Source: Impatiens glandulifera
Taxonomy: Eukaryota > Streptophyta > Magnoliopsida > Ericales > Balsaminaceae
DNA: 64,000 bases
Direction: 5' to 3'
Assembly: GCF_907164915.1 (NCBI RefSeq)
Contig: NC_061862.1
Span: 79,201,718 to 79,265,717 of the forward strand
Of the stretch, positions 32,800 to 46,405 are shown piece after piece. How positions within the stretch are numbered: the first letter of the stretch is position 1; every line of letters starts with the position of its first letter. The position numbers and the translations under genes were made by a program. The notes below the pieces were generated by a model. That model was not told the DNA's origin. It saw only the letters and a list, made by a program, of their open reading frames with translations, and made no database searches.

Positions 32800-33385
32800 A
32801 AGTTTAATCGAATTACTCTTTAGGGACAATTTCATGGCACTAGTTGTATATTTTGATATGGAGCTTCACCAATATAAATGTTATGGAATTTTTCAATGTA
32901 GACATTAAAAAACAATTTGGTACAACGAGAAAACTTTGTGTCGATAGACCAAATTAATAAGGTTTACAAATTACAGAAATTCATCTATAAAGTTAAAGAG
33001 GCGTCTCGTTAATGGTACCATAAATTTTACAAAATAACAATTCTCTCTTTTGGTTTTAAGGTGAATTTAGTTGACTATTTGTGTATCACAAGTTCAGTGG
33101 GAGTAAACGTCTATTTATGGTTTTATATGTGGGTGGAATTTTGTTTGCCACAAATTTGCTTGACATTAATTAAGTAGAAAATGTTATGAGATATTTGAAA
33201 AGAACTAAGAATTAAATACTCACTTATAGGAGGCGGATATTCTTGGAATCATTGGATATTCTGACTCCAATCTTACTAGATGCCAAAAACAATATGAAAT
33301 CTACTTCATATTATATTTTTCGCTAGCTGGTTTTGTCGTTTCTTGATAAAGTATCAAACAAACACTTACGGCTTCTATAACCTCT
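32800..33385 (+). pseudogene. Copia relic E: RT and start of RNase H (copy 2)
   Basis: Decayed copia RT. Translated pieces: ALVVYFDMELHQYKCYG (domain where DVKTAFLNG normally follows), FVSIDQIN.VYKLQKFIYKVKEASR.WYHKFYK, then a shortened palm region, KRTKN, IIGYSDSNLTRCQKQYE (RNase H), and KQTLTAS. It stops in the middle of RNase H at about 33385. The continuation TISSTIAAEF lies at 36364, after about 3 kb of foreign sequence. Many stops and at least one internal deletion. Confidence 0.8.
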
Positions 33386-34157
33386 AGAAAAACCCTTTGT
33401 TTTAGGTTCTGTGCAAAACTCGAGGTTCGAGAAATTTCAACCTCGATTCTTGACAGGTTTATGAAATCAATTAAAAATAATTAATTTGGGGTTCAATTTT
33501 AAATAATCTGGGAATTTACGGTAATCAAATAGAAATTTAATTTTTTTTAGAAATCATTTGTTTAAATTGATTAAACATAATTAATTTAAAAGATTGTTTA
33601 CTTTGAAACAAAGTCACAATTTAATTTTTGAAAATCAATAAAAATGGCACACTCATACAAACGTATTGACCATAGTTTGTTTCAGTTCATAGTTTGGTGA
33701 TACTCGGGAAAGGCCTTTCATGCTTCATCCTCCGTACCCGTTTTAAAAACAGTCTCTACTTAAAAATTTAGCTTTTGAAAATCGATTGTTTAACGTTTAA
33801 TTTTTACCGATTATTCTTTAGGTGCATAACATGCATAAAATTTTTGTGTTATTAAAAATATTGTAACAACAATATTTAAATGCTGGTACCTGTTACTAAT
33901 GACGTTAACTTAGGGAGGAAATACTTGAACAATATTATTTTTTAAAGGCATTAGGGTTAAACATAAATCCCAAATAAGTCTTTTTTAAAATATATTTTCG
34001 TGGAAATATCCTAAAAATATTTTAAAAGAAATTTCTAATTTTTTAGAATTTTTAGAAAATGGTTTGAGATTCAAAAATTACAAAAATAATTTTGGAATTT
34101 TGAAAAGGGAACAAAACAGGCCTTAGGACCGGTGTCTTAGGCCCTGGGTATGTTTTC

Positions 34158-34556
34158 ATCGGTCGGGGTCCAAGACCCTCAGTCGGACTCATCAGTTCGG
34201 TCTAAGAAGCCTCAGTCAAGCTAATAAGGACTCTCGGTCCTTGAATTAGATTGTCGGTCGGGGTGTATAAACCACCAGTCCTAGGTTAGCTCTAGGCTAG
34301 GTTCATCGGTCCTGTGTATAGGGATTCTCGATTGAGGTCGAGATTCCTTGGTCTTAGGTTTTACCTCTCGGTCTTAGTGGAGGTCATCGGTCATAGGTTT
34401 GAGAGTTCTCAGTCCTAGGTCCGAACTCTGAATCAGATGTAAAGATTAACCGCCCTAGTTGAAGAACATCGGTCGAACCTCTCGGTCCTAGCTAACAAGC
34501 CACGGTCGGACCTATTGGTTCTAGGTTAAGTTTTTCGGTCGGATCTACCAGTCCTC
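34158..34556. repeat. Degenerate minisatellite of catcggtc / ctcggtcctagg units
   Basis: About 18 copies of a cggtc/cagtc core spaced roughly 20-25 bp apart, often extended to cggtcctaggtt. The segment is clearly GC-richer than its surroundings. Also present at about 54868-55272. Confidence 0.65.
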
Positions 34557-34561
34557 AATAA

Positions 34562-34616
34562 CATCAAAATTGCAGGTTTTGCAATTTTGATGGAGGCTTG
34601 GATTCTTTAATCCAAG
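34562..34616. other. Two adjacent hairpins
   Basis: catcaaaattgca (34562-34574) pairs perfectly with tgcaattttgatg (34580-34592). Directly after it, cttggatt (34597-34604) pairs with aatccaag (34609-34616). In copy 3 one arm base of the first hairpin is changed. Role unknown. Confidence 0.7.
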
Positions 34617-35646
34617 TGCCTGAGTAACTTTACAAAACTTCTAGGAACATTTAGATCCTCATCACAAGGAATAAATCTACCTGAATGATGATCAATTTGT
34701 TTAGAATAACTTCTAGTCAAAAAATGGCTTTTTCGTTTTAAAACTGTTTTGAAGTGAAAGGAGTTAGCCATTAGCTTCCTTATACCTCATAGACTTGATT
34801 GATACAAAACAAGAACACTAAATGTTCGTTTGGACCAAATCAAATACTCAAAAATTTCAATTATTTTGAAAATTTTGATCAAACTTTGATCGGGATGGAT
34901 CGAACATGATCCAAACAGTTTCTCAACATCATTATAATTATGTTGGAAAGATTTCTAGGTTGTGATCTATGATCCTCAAGGATTAGTCCAAGAACAATAA
35001 ACCCGTTTTTTTAATCTTTTAAATTCAAAATTCGGTTTTTTTCTTATTATAAATACCAGTTGATTGGTTCTAGCTTTCATAGAAAGCTCACAAAATGTTC
35101 AAAAGATCAATTTACAACCATCAAATTGAAGAACTAGACATCATACAAGCTTATAAAAACTAAAATATTAAATTTCAATTTCATACTAGTAGTATGAATT
35201 AAAGGATGATTGGAAGCTTACCAAGGATTGAAGAACACTTCTTAAACCTTTGGAAAGCTTTTGGGATACTTGATCAAAGATTTAGAGCCTTATATAGAAA
35301 ATTCGATAAATCCGAAACTTTGAGCTTAAATAGCGGATTTTTGATTTCTTTTGATATAGGGCTTGAGGGATAATATTTATAGCCTCTTGAGTCGGTGGAG
35401 GCTTCAAGTGGATCGAATCAGCCAAAAGCCATTATTAGCGTTTTGGTTATTCTTAAACCAACTTGACAAAATAGGGATGAATCATCCCTATCGATGTAAG
35501 AGAAATGATCACCGAAGTAGGGTGATCATTTCAGATTTTGAATCAGTTGTTTTTGTTGACTGTGGAGGAAGTTCCACTTTTGGAAAATCAAAGGATGTGA
35601 TTTCATCCTTATCTCTTTGGCGTCGCGTTGAAGATAATAATGACAG

Positions 35647-35847
35647 TTGAAACGACATCGTGTCATGCTCGTTAGAGCGTTCCATCAGCAGTCTGTCTGG
35701 TGTCGTTGGCGTTTGGGCATTCCGTTAGCAATTCAACTAACAATCGTTAGCGAATCCGGTGTTTTTTGGGCGCGCGTTCCTATGGATCCAGCGGGCTACA
35801 CAGGCACATCTAGAGCGTTGGATAAAAATGCAACGCTCATCCGATGA
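35647..35847 (+). other. GC-richer patch with a conserved 66-codon frame
   Basis: The frame MKRHRVMLVRAFHQQ... also exists in copy 3 (56366-56566) with one residue difference near the start. The copies are only about 1% diverged, so conservation says little. No known motif; more likely part of an LTR or leader than a gene. Confidence 0.3.
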
Positions 35848-36363
35848 GTGCGAATTTGGATGTAGCTTTCCTTTAGGATTTCGGCTACACTTGATTACGA
35901 TTTTTATTTTTATTTTGAAACTTAAGGGTTTGTTTGAAATTTATTTTTCTATCACCTTTTTGGCTTTAATTTTGTTTTGTTAAATACACAAAATATTAAA
36001 TTAAATATGCAAATATTTTCCCAATTTATTTTATATTTTTTTTATATTTTAGGGTTAAATAAATATTTTAGGGGATTAAATGGGTACCTCACTTCATCCT
36101 TAATTATTTATTTTAATCCCTTGATTTTTTTTTCTAAAATTATTTTATGATAAAATGAGTACAACATTTTTGCCAAATAATTTCAACTTTTTTTATTTTG
36201 GCCATTTTACTTAATTAATTAAGCTTTAATTATCACAATAATTAGTCTAATTAATTGTTTTAATTGGGTTTTATCCATGGGATTAATTATCTTTTTTCTA
36301 TTTATTTAAAAATAAATCAAAATAATTATTTTAATTTTATAAATTGGTGTGTAGAGTTTTAGT

Positions 36364-36599
36364 GTTACAATATCATCCACTATTGCAGCAGAATTTTTGG
36401 CATGTTACTAAGCATCAAATTAAGTGATATTGACATCAAGTTTCTTGTTGTGAATGAAATTATACAAGGTTGATAGTTTTCTATAAAATATTTATTTACA
36501 AACTCTATGGTCATGAACCCCTTGACAATGGGTTTATCACCTAATGTTTTTCATGAGAATATTGCTCGTATGAGTGTCGTAGAGATCGATCTTCTCTAA
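36364..36599 (+). pseudogene. Copia relic E RNase H tail (copy 2)
   Basis: Equivalent of 155-390. Reads VTISSTIAAEFLACY, then DIDIKFLVVNEI and VFHENIARM. It continues the RNase H begun at 33320-33385. Confidence 0.75.
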
Positions 36600-37019
36600 C
36601 TTAAGTGGGAGTTTGTAATTTGGTTGTCTTTCAGTTTAGTTATTTTATAGATATTTATGAAGTTTTATTCTGATCATAAATTATGTATTATTTAGTTTAT
36701 TAGACTTTGTATAATTATGTTTAAAGTATGATTTTATTAAAGCCAAGTAGGACTAGTTCAAATTTGACATGAAAAGATTATTGCGCATGAAAAATTTATT
36801 CCTCACATTCATGATATTATGTGTCTATTAATTGTATTGATTTATGTGATCATTGTTGGGTCTAGTTGTGCTTAAATACAAAGATGAGCTCTTTGGACCT
36901 ATAATGATATGATTAATTGGTAAAAAATTTTATACAACATATAATTGAGATTACATAAACTTCATGAACATTATGGTTGATAGATTAATTTTTGTACACG
37001 TGACCGAGTGAGAGATTGT
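36600..37019 (+). other. 3' noncoding region of copia relic E (copy 2)
   Basis: Equivalent of 391-810, ending in gagtgagagat before TGTTGAAATT. Confidence 0.5.
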
Positions 37020-38782
37020 TGAAATTTATATGGTCACTAGTATAATAAATAATTGTATAAATGTCATATTTTATATAAGCCAAAATAATGTGAAATTAAG
37101 TTTATGTTTTATGCGTGTATTTATCATGAATATAAAGTGAGGATATATAAGTGACATATTTAATTTTATGAAGGGATAAATTAGAAATGACAAAACTATA
37201 ATAACTAAATAATGCTAGTTATTTTATAACTTTAATGATCCTCATTTGAAGTACAATCATTTTCTCTTTCGCATTCTCATTAGCAGAGAGGGAAAATCAT
37301 TGACGTACTCATCAAATTGAAAGAACTTTCCATATAAAGAAAGTCTAAGGACATAGTAGATTAAACAACATTTTCATTCTAAAGAAAGAGAATATTCATT
37401 ATTACAATTAAAGTACGTTTTTACATTCAGATTTTAATTATTTACAATTTAAATTTGGATCTAATTCGAATAATTCTAACCGCATCTATTTACCATCGAC
37501 TCTTCATTAAAACAAAAGAACCAAATAAAGGAACAAACATTTCCTCCAAGATTCATTGTTTTAATATCCAAATAAATTGAATTGCTTGTATCTAGACACA
37601 CCTGTGAAAGAAAGGGATCCTTGAACCTTGACAAATTAATAGAGAAAATAATCGTCACTCCAAACATAAAAAACTAAAACCAAAAGCAGAGACTAGAGAG
37701 GCGAAACTGAAACTGGCGTTCTGAAACAGAAAACAGGAAGAATATTCTAAAATTAAAAAGAAATAAACACTATTGAAAGAGAAATCATTGAACATGTAAA
37801 AATCATAGACTAGATTATTAGTAACTATAATGTCGTTGAAACAAAAATTAAATTTCCACGTTTTGAATCTGGAACAAAAAATTGTAAGTAGATCCTAAAA
37901 TGAGAGAAAAATGACCAGATTTGACCATTCTTACCGAAATCGACCGAGAGAGAAAGAGAGGAATGTTATCATTTAAAAAAAAGTATAAAGAGAGAAATTA
38001 AGGAGAATATAAAAGGTTATTTATGTCAAACATTTCATTTATCTTCTATTTTAAGATTCGTGGTTAACTCGCAAAAATAATTTGATCGGTCAACCGATCT
38101 ATTTGTTGACCAACCTGAAAAATATAATTAATCGTTATTATATATATTATATACATATGTGGATTAGAATATAAGATAATATGTGTAAGAAATTATCACA
38201 ATATTATAAATTATGATAATATCATTATTATATTAATTTTCTTATAAGTCTAATTTAATATATATATATAATAGATATAACTTTTGTAACCAAATAACAT
38301 TCAATACAATATTTATTTTTTATATTCTTATATGGTATCAAAGTTTTTTTTATCGTTTTTAAGTTAAACAATGATAGTCTTCATTGACTCCATCAAGGTT
38401 ATTTTAGCTATTGATGGAGATCTCTAATAATTTATTCTTATATATATTTTTAATAATGTGTTTTCTTTTTAAATATTTCGGTTGATATTCTTATTTTCTT
38501 CAGCTATCATATCCTCATAGTATATTTTTAGTTACTATTTTATTCTAGTATTCAACGTCCATATTTTATTGGTTTGAGTTGTTATGTGGATAATTTAGTT
38601 TGTTTTTTTCATAAGTTTAAAATATAAAATAATATATATATATATATATAAAAATATATATATATATATATATAAAAGATATCATAATATTATAAATTGT
38701 GATAATATTATTATTATATTAGTTTTCTTAAAGTCTATATAATAGATATAACATATGTAACCAAATAGTATTCGGTACCAAC
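37020..38782 (+). repeat. Relic E LTR and AT-rich continuation without element A
   Basis: Collinear with 811-1982 joined to 15774-16342. The single gaaat at 38189-38193 is the empty target site of element A. Confidence 0.7.
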
Positions 38783-38898
38783 TTTTTCTCTTTAGTAAGG
38801 TACTCCTATTAGTTGCGGCTCATGTTCGTTTCTGGGGATCTTTTTCTCTTTAATAAGGTGCTCCTATTAGTTGCGGCTCATGTTCGTTTCTGGGGATG
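38783..38898 (+). repeat. 58-bp tandem repeat, 2 copies
   Basis: Same unit as 16343-16516, one copy fewer. Confidence 0.95.
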
Positions 38899-39755
38899 AT
38901 TAAGAGGCCGGTCTAAAACTCATTTTTTTTAGATATAGAATGAAAGCATGTAGATTTTTATTTTGAGAAGCAATTTCATATAGTATAATAAAATATAAGT
39001 TATTAATCAAACATCTCAAAGTTCAACATAGAAAAATGTTGATAAATACCTAATGACATAAAAAAAAAATGTATAAACTAGTAGCCGCCCACCTCTCTAA
39101 TTCTAATACAATGTTAATATTCAACATCTCTTATATGAACAAATAAAATAAATACTAACTACTCTTTCAATTCAATTTCAAGCATCTTGTTATTATTAAA
39201 TCTTTATAATTACATATATACAATTATTATTCAAAGGAATGTCATCTCACAAAGATAACAAAACATATAATAATATAGAAAGATTCTTATAAATATATTT
39301 TAACATTTTTCTTTTTACAAATTGATGTAATTCAAAAACATGAATAATAATTTGAAATAGTTGGAAAGTGTAAGTCTAGTCTATTATAACAAAATCCCAG
39401 ACACAATGAATATCAGTCCCAACCTTTCTGGAATGAAAAACCTAATCTTCCCTCATTGTTAGTCCCAAATCCCAATTGGTCGAGAACTACCATAGCCCGA
39501 GTCACCTTCACTTCTAGTCACAACATTTCCAGGCTGCTAAAGCCCGAGTCTCCCTCCCTTAATGCCAAAATCCAACATCCTTTATTGCATGTCATTTAGA
39601 TCCCCCTAAATGTGTATTTTTTTTTAAAAGGGTTTGATTTTTAGACATCAAGATTATTTTAAATATATGAATAATAACATACTTATTATTGTGTTATAAT
39701 AGTAATATATATAATATTTTATCTGTTTATGTACTTAATTAGATTATATTAAGAC

Positions 39756-39793
<38 letters not shown>

Positions 39794-40012
39794 GTACATT
39801 AGTCATACTAAATATAGAGAGTAACACTTAAAAAACTAATTTATAGAGGCTTGAAATTATATGATTAATATGATAATGTTCGATGAAGTTTTTCAACGAT
39901 TATATACAAAGCAATTGACTCATGACGTAATCAGGTATGCTTCCACAATTCAGAATTATTTAAAAAAATATATAAGATTAATATGATAATGTTCAATGAA
40001 GTTTTTCAACGA
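38899..40012. other. Intergenic AT-rich sequence with (TTA)n at 39757-39793
   Basis: Equivalent of 16517-17631. No gene recognised. Confidence 0.5.
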
Positions 40013-40059
40013 TTATATATATATATACATATATATATATATACATATATATATATATT
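40013..40059. repeat. (AT)n microsatellite, 47 bp, interrupted
   Basis: TA dinucleotides with two tac interruptions; counterpart of the 125-bp tract at 17632. Confidence 0.95.
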
Positions 40060-40313
40060 AAAAACAAAATTGGTTGGTTATTCTCTTATAAAAACTTTTT
40101 ATATTCTCTTTAATTTATCCCTCTTCATACTTATTGAAAAATCATCGATCCTTTCCTTTCTCTCTTGATCAATTAGAACTCTCAAATCTGATAACTAATT
40201 TTCTCTATATGAGAACTTCTTACAACTTGTTTTCCAAATTCAAAACGTCTATTTTGTTTGGTCCACTCTAAGAACTTCTTTAGTTTTTGGTTTCATCATT
40301 TAAGCTATCTAAG

Positions 40314-41455
40314 ATAAAGGTAATGAAATAACTTGATACACTAATGAGAAACTTTATTTGGGGAAATAGTGGAGGAGGTGGGAAGAAGGTTAAGTGGACC
40401 GCACTTTGCAAACCAAAGAAAAAAGGCAGCATAGGGCTCAAGAACTGTGTTGAATGGAATAAAGCATTGATGTATAAGCACCTTTGGGCCATTGAAAGCA
40501 AACAAGAATCACTCTAGATCAAGTGGGTCCACACCAGGTTTATGAAACACGAATCTAGTGTTTGGAAATCCAAATAAGCGAAGGTGTGGGATGGTCATTA
40601 AAGAAAATCATTAAGCTAAGACAATATTGCACTACTTTTTGATATTAGCTAGGGAGACGGTAGAAACACAATTTTTTGGCATGATCCCTTGTATGAGGAC
40701 CAACCACTAATCAATAAAGAGGAATTCAGAAAAGTTAGGATCAGACGGGACTGCCTAACTGCCAAGGTCAAAGACATTAAAGACTGGCTATAGAATTCTC
40801 TTCTTAGATGAATACCAGTGGGGCGGTGTATTCTTGAACATATAATAACATCCAATTCAACCAAAGAATAGACGTACACCGATGAAAAGCTGAGGAAAAC
40901 AAGAAGATGATTTCAAGCAAAGTGTGGAACACCATCCGAGAGAAGGAGAAAATAGGAGATTGAGCTAATCTGGTATGGTCGTCAAAGGTTATCACAAGAC
41001 ACAATTCCATCCTATGGCTTTCATTTTGGGAAAGGCTAAACACGAGATATCGCATTAGAAAGTACACAGAAATTCTAGATTCAAGTTGTCTGTTATGTGA
41101 ATGGAATGAAGACACAACTGATCATCTCTTCGGGAACTGTTCATTTGCCTCAAAACTTTGGAATAAATTTACAAAAAATATGGAGAGGACCAGATTCCCA
41201 GGAGACTAGAAAGAAATCAAGGAAGTGGCTGTGAAGAAAATGAAGGGCACAAAGTTTAAGTCAAAGATTTTCAAATGCAGATTCGACTCAACAATTTACA
41301 ATATCTGGAGGGAGAGAAACTCGATGGAATTCTCGAGGAATCAAAAAAGTCTGGAGCAGACCTGGGATGATATTGTAACTAAATGTAACACGAACATCCA
41401 AGCGTGGAGAAGAGCCCCAAAAAACAAACAAAATTGGAACCTTTGCAAAAAGTAG
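40314..41455 (+). pseudogene. LINE ORF2 C-terminal relic, copy 2
   Basis: Same relic as 18012-19153. Shared stops and frameshifts show that decay preceded the duplication. Pieces include SIGLKNCVEWNKALMYKHLW and STIYNIWRERNSMEFS, ending at TAG 41453. Confidence 0.85.
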
Positions 41456-42670
41456 AAGGTATCATATCAGGAGGTCACCAAAGACGCTATTTTTTAGCAA
41501 GATAAACACAATTTTAATTTGTTTGTAATTCCGATGATTGTTTGTAATTAATTTATTTTTAGACCGTAACAAACTTAATTTTATTAAGCTTGTCTAGGAA
41601 ACTACAGAAACTCATTTGGTTTTTTCCCGTTTTTGAGAACTTTTAATGAGATGATGTTAAGTCATTTTCCCCAAAACACAATTTCTTGTATGATATTTCC
41701 TACTTCTTTATCATCATCACTTTCCACATCATTTTCCTCTTATTCTTCAATGCTTGACTCTTGTGAATCGAAACTCATAAATTTTCAAATTAAGTTATGC
41801 GAAAGACAACATGACATTATGACACGAACTTAAATTTGAATGGAAAATAATGAAGGGAATTTAAGAAATTTTCATCTCCCTTTTAAGAAGAATATTTCTA
41901 TACTATTTCTGGTTTTGTAATGATTTGTGTTGAGGTATTCCCCTAGGGTCTCTAGTAGATGGCTATCAAATTCTTTGAGATTATTTCATTGGACTCAATA
42001 TGGAATAAACAATTCTCTTACAGTGCAATATTCAGAGTTAGTAAAGTAATAACAACTTTCATAGTTAAACAATAAATAAATATTGAGTTACATGAAAAAT
42101 AAAAATAAAATTTTCATTGATAAATAGATACAACAATACAAAATTACTTAGAGGGACTCTTATACCATTAGGTCTTGAGATAGCATCACGAAACACACGA
42201 TCATCGTGTGTTGAATCCTCCCACCCAGGAAATCCATATATAAATTGCATTTTTAGACAACACGCCTAATACGTTTGTTGAAATACAATATTTTTATCAC
42301 ATATCATTGTGTGGTGTAACTTTAATTAATGTTTAACCTAATGCTCCTAAACAAGCCTGCAAATTAGTTACTTTAAATTTCATGTATTACAATATTAAAA
42401 TATATAATGTCATCAATGTACCTAAAAATATTTTTATTTCTTATCTTGACAATTATGAGAGATAGGTTCTGGATTCTTCAATAAAATTTGATGTAATTTC
42501 AAAATTGCATGACGAATCTCTAGAAATTGACAATTTGCAGTTTTAACACTACAGTAAAAAACAGAGATATTGTACTATCACTAGAGATTCGGTATTTGAT
42601 GAATAATCTATGTTGCAGTAGAGTAAAAACAACTTGATGAAAAAAATACTCTATTTAAAATACATCGCTG
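41456..42670. other. LINE tail and intergenic sequence (copy 3)
   Basis: Equivalent of 19154-20374. About 25 bp near 42290 (tgtgataccgaaatttatt-type) are missing relative to 19985. No gene recognised. Confidence 0.5.
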
Positions 42671-44190
42671 ATGGATTTAGAAGAATCATTGGGGGATATG
42701 GTTGAGATTTATTTAAAACAACCTTTAGTGGTATTTGATATGGGTGAGATTTTAAATTCAGATTTTAAATGTCGTGATACAAATGGTTTACAAGAATATA
42801 GTTTAGTTAGAGATAGACAAAAAGACGCTAATGTGAAGTCTCCTAGTATATTTAGTTTAAAAGTAATCGTCTCATTTGCATTGATATTCCAATAAGCTTT
42901 CAGGGAGCTATTCCGAGTTAGGTTAAAACTAAATGGATTTGTGTAATGGTTGAGGAGAAGAGTTTTTACAAAAAAATCAAATGTGGGAGTTAGCTGAGCT
43001 TCATGAGCATAAGAAGGCGATTGGGTGCAAATAGGTCTATAAGAAAAAATCCAATAGTGTAAAAAAAGAATGGGAAAGGGTCAAGGCACGACTTGTTGCA
43101 AAAGGGTTTTCACAACAGAAAGGAATAAATTATGATGAAATCTTTTCTTCGGTGGTTAGATATACTTCAAATAAGACAGTAGTTGCATTAGTAGCCAGTT
43201 GTGATTTGCATTTAGAGCAAATGGAAATTAAAACTTATTTTTTGCATGGTGATTTAGAGGAAAACAATTAAATGAAGCAATCAGAAGGGTTTAATCTACC
43301 TTGACTTAACATTTGTTTTGCAGGTTAAAGAAATCGTTGTACATGTTAAAATAGACTCCAAGATAGTGGTACAAACACATTGACTCATACATGATTTGAA
43401 TAGATTATAGACGATGCGAGTATGATTGTTGTGTTTATGTAAAAAGCCTTGATAACAGTTCTTTTATTTTTCCTGTTACTTTATGTGGATGATATGTTGA
43501 TTGATGCACAACATATTCATGATATTGTTAGCTTGAAAGCTTTATTGGGTTTGGAATTTGATATAAATGACTTAGGTGCTATGAAAAGAATTCTTGGAAT
43601 GGAAATTCACATGAATAGAAGATCAAGAAAATTGTGATTATCTCATTGGGACTATGTTGAAAAAGTACTAAACATATTTGGGATGAGAAATTCGAATCTA
43701 TTGTGCACTCCTTTGGCGAATCATTTTAAGCTTTCTTTTGGACAATGTCCAAAGACGAATAAGGATATTGAAGACATGACAAATATTCCATATGCAAGTG
43801 CAGATGGTTGTTTGATGTATGCGATGGTTTGTACACGACCAGATTTGGCTCAAGCTATGTGTTAAGTTAGTAAGTTTATGACAAAACTGTGTAAATAACA
43901 TTAGGTAACAATTCAATGAATCTTCAAGTACCCGAAGGTCATTTCAAATTATGCTATTATTTTTGTTGGTCAACGAATTGATTATGTCGTTGTTGAATAT
44001 GTGGATTTAGACTATGTTAGTTATATGGAGACGAAAGGTCTACAACTGATTTTATTTTTACTTTTTGTGGAGGACCTATATATTGGAAATCAACAATTCA
44101 ATCTACCATAGAACTATTAAAAATTGAAGCAAAATATATGATAGTAGCTGAAAATTGTAAAGAAGTGTTGTGGATTAATAAGAAACTTTA
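42671..44190 (+). pseudogene. Tnt1-like copia relic: RT and RNase H, copy 2
   Basis: Same relic as 20375-21892. Slightly better preserved in places: the frame 43449-43637 reads LLYVDDMLIDAQHIHDIV through LGAMKRILGMEIHMNRRSRKL, keeping the YVDD box, and SQQKGINYDEIF lacks a small gap found at 20820. Still many stops. Confidence 0.88.
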
Positions 44191-45295
44191 ACTAATATGT
44201 TGACGAAGTCAATTACTACCGACAAGTTCAGATATTTTTGGCTGGTTGAATATCTCAAGTTCCTAAAAAATGGTGGTATGTCAGCCCACTAGGAGGGTCT
44301 AAAACTCTATATTGTTATCTTCTAAGAAGGCTTGAATTTCTCGAAGGTGGAGATATTTTATTTATCTCCTATAAGATGGAATATTCGCTATGGTGGAGAT
44401 TATTGTGTATGCGTCTTATATACACATATTAATAAAGTTTATAGTTAATGGATTGAGCCTAGAGTAGTTTAGTCTTTGTGACCTAATGTAGTACTCTATT
44501 AATATCATATAATATAGGGTTTTAACCCTAAGAGTAAAATAATATATTTGACGATATACCAAGGACGTAGGCAATTTGGCTGAATCACATTATATCTTGT
44601 GTTATTTCTTTTGCTTTCTCTATTGTTATTAGTTTACGTGGTTACTCAAATTAACATAAAACTATTTCAGTTTCTCATCCCACTTTAAAGATGAGAAAAA
44701 TCCCAAGAGAGTGGTCTTCTTATCTACTTTTTACGAGATTCAAGAAGAAGGTAAGTTATGTGGTTTTCTAACAAAGCATAACCAACAAAAACAAAACATT
44801 TTTTTTTTCTTAAAACACGACTCGAGGTCGAGCCTACCATATAAATTCCTTGTCACATTCCCTCTGATGCGGGATTCGAGTAGGATGGGTAAGGAATGAG
44901 GTTTTGACCATTTGTCGACGTACGAAACACCCTTAGAAATAGAGCATTCGAAAAAAGATTTAAAAAAGAAAGAGGGACCGATAAAAAACACATACAATAA
45001 CTTTCAAGACTAAAATCATTACACTTTAGAAAAAGACTACCTAAAACTAAAGAAGCATAATAGAAAATGTTGTATTTGGAAGGAAAAAGATGGACAATGT
45101 AATTTATTTGTTATGGAAGAAGTAAATAAAAACAATGTGTATTCTCTATAAGGTAACTCACAAGTATGTTTAGTTATGATCTCTGAGTCACTCAATAAAC
45201 ATAAAACTTCTAACATCTAAGGATTGGCCTTAAAGACTAGCAAAAATTAGGTTAGAAAGGAGTTTTTGGTGTAAAAATTTGTACACATAGTAATG
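44191..45295. other. Possible LTR remnant and intergenic sequence (copy 3)
   Basis: Equivalent of 21893-22995, with the same two ggtggagat purine tracts. No gene recognised. Confidence 0.4.
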
Positions 45296-45729
45296 CAAGG
45301 GAAGCTAGATCTAACGTATTTTTTTTCTTTATTGGATTTTCAGAGAATGTCAAAGAGTATAGAGTTTGGCTAGAAGAAGGTGGAGATAATGTTATTCTAA
45401 GTCTTGATGTGAAGTTTGACAAAGTTGGAGCACACACAATGAAGACACAAGTAGTGATTCAAGATGATTCACAACTCGAGGTTGAGATATGTCATAAAAA
45501 AGGCACACTACAAAGGGATAATTGTCATGGGACCATTGAGATTTCTTCTAATGTTGGGAATATGATGACCTTGGTGAAGATGTATCATTGGCTATGGATG
45601 AATAAAAAGAATGGTACACAACAAATCTTATCAAAAAGGCATTTATTGATGATAACATTGTCGACATGTTGACAAGGCAATCCTTTGGGCCAAATTGCAA
45701 GATGTTGAGTTGACAAGTGATTAAGGATT
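45296..45729 (+). pseudogene. Copia relic: integrase C-terminus and RNase H tail, copy 2
   Basis: Same relic as 22996-23430 (VKEYRVWLEEGGDNVILSLD and DMLTRQSFGPNCK). It continues without element B; gacat at 45730-45734 is the empty target site. Confidence 0.7.
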
Positions 45730-45734
45730 GACAT

Positions 45735-46405
45735 ATTTCTAGTTAACACGCAATATGAATGAAAGACTAAGAAGAGGAGAACCAATGGAAGACACTTATA
45801 AATTTAGGTGGAGACATCATGAAGAAACTCTATAACGAATTAAGAAGAAATCATTGCATTATATTTAAATATGAGAAGATGAATAAGACCTTGAATGAGA
45901 TCCCTAGTCATAAAAAAGAGGAAAGATTGGAGGTTTAGTTAATTCAAAGGTGATGGTTTGGGTACTTCTTTTATTTTATCTTAATTGTCCATGCATTGTG
46001 GATTATAGTTAAGATTATTTAGATTATTGATTTGTCATCTTATTTAGAAAATAAGTGAGACCTTGATTGAGATTCATAGTCATGAAAAATGGGCTAGATG
46101 AGAGGCTCGGTCAATTCGAAGGCGAATGAGAACATTGAATTGTCATATAATGTGAGAAGATGAATGAGACATTGAATGTGATTCCTAGTCATAAAAAATG
46201 GGGTAGATGTGAGGCTCGATCAATTCAAATGGAAGGACATTCGCAATTTCTTTCGAAGAAACTATAAAGCATGGTGAAAACAATTGAAGACAATTAGATA
46301 AGTATGCGGTTAAGTTGGTTGAGTGTGCAAAGTTCAAAGAAAGATGGGTGTTAAATGTTTCTCTAGAACTTGTGTAAAAAGATGTCGTTGGATACCTAAT
46401 TGTTT
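45735..46405. repeat. Degenerate direct repeats (copy 3)
   Basis: Equivalent of 27872-28542. Confidence 0.6.

Larger units (their letters stand above)
33386..36363. mobile_element. 3-kb insertion of unknown class splitting copia relic E (copy 2)
   Basis: Defined by the interrupted RNase H reading on both sides. The interior has no recognised coding domain, a TCGGTC-rich repeat (34158-34556), paired hairpins (34562-34616), a possible TATA (attataaata near 35047) and a GC-richer end (35640-35870). Length and composition could fit a long solo LTR of a Ty3/gypsy element, but I cannot fix TG...CA ends or a target duplication. Confidence 0.5.
18020..40321. repeat. Segmental tandem duplication, copy 2
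   Basis: This copy is collinear with 40322-58137. It contains element B, which copy 3 lacks, and it lacks about 2.85 kb present in copy 3 (49431-52283). It starts with a LINE ORF2 fragment and ends just before the same fragment at 40314. The direct order of relics is identical in both copies, which shows head-to-tail duplication rather than dispersed insertion. Confidence 0.9.

Noticed and set aside
35363..35847. Possible small genes in the GC-richer patch
   Set aside because: The frames lack ATG or known domains, and the near-identical copies are too young for conservation to be meaningful.
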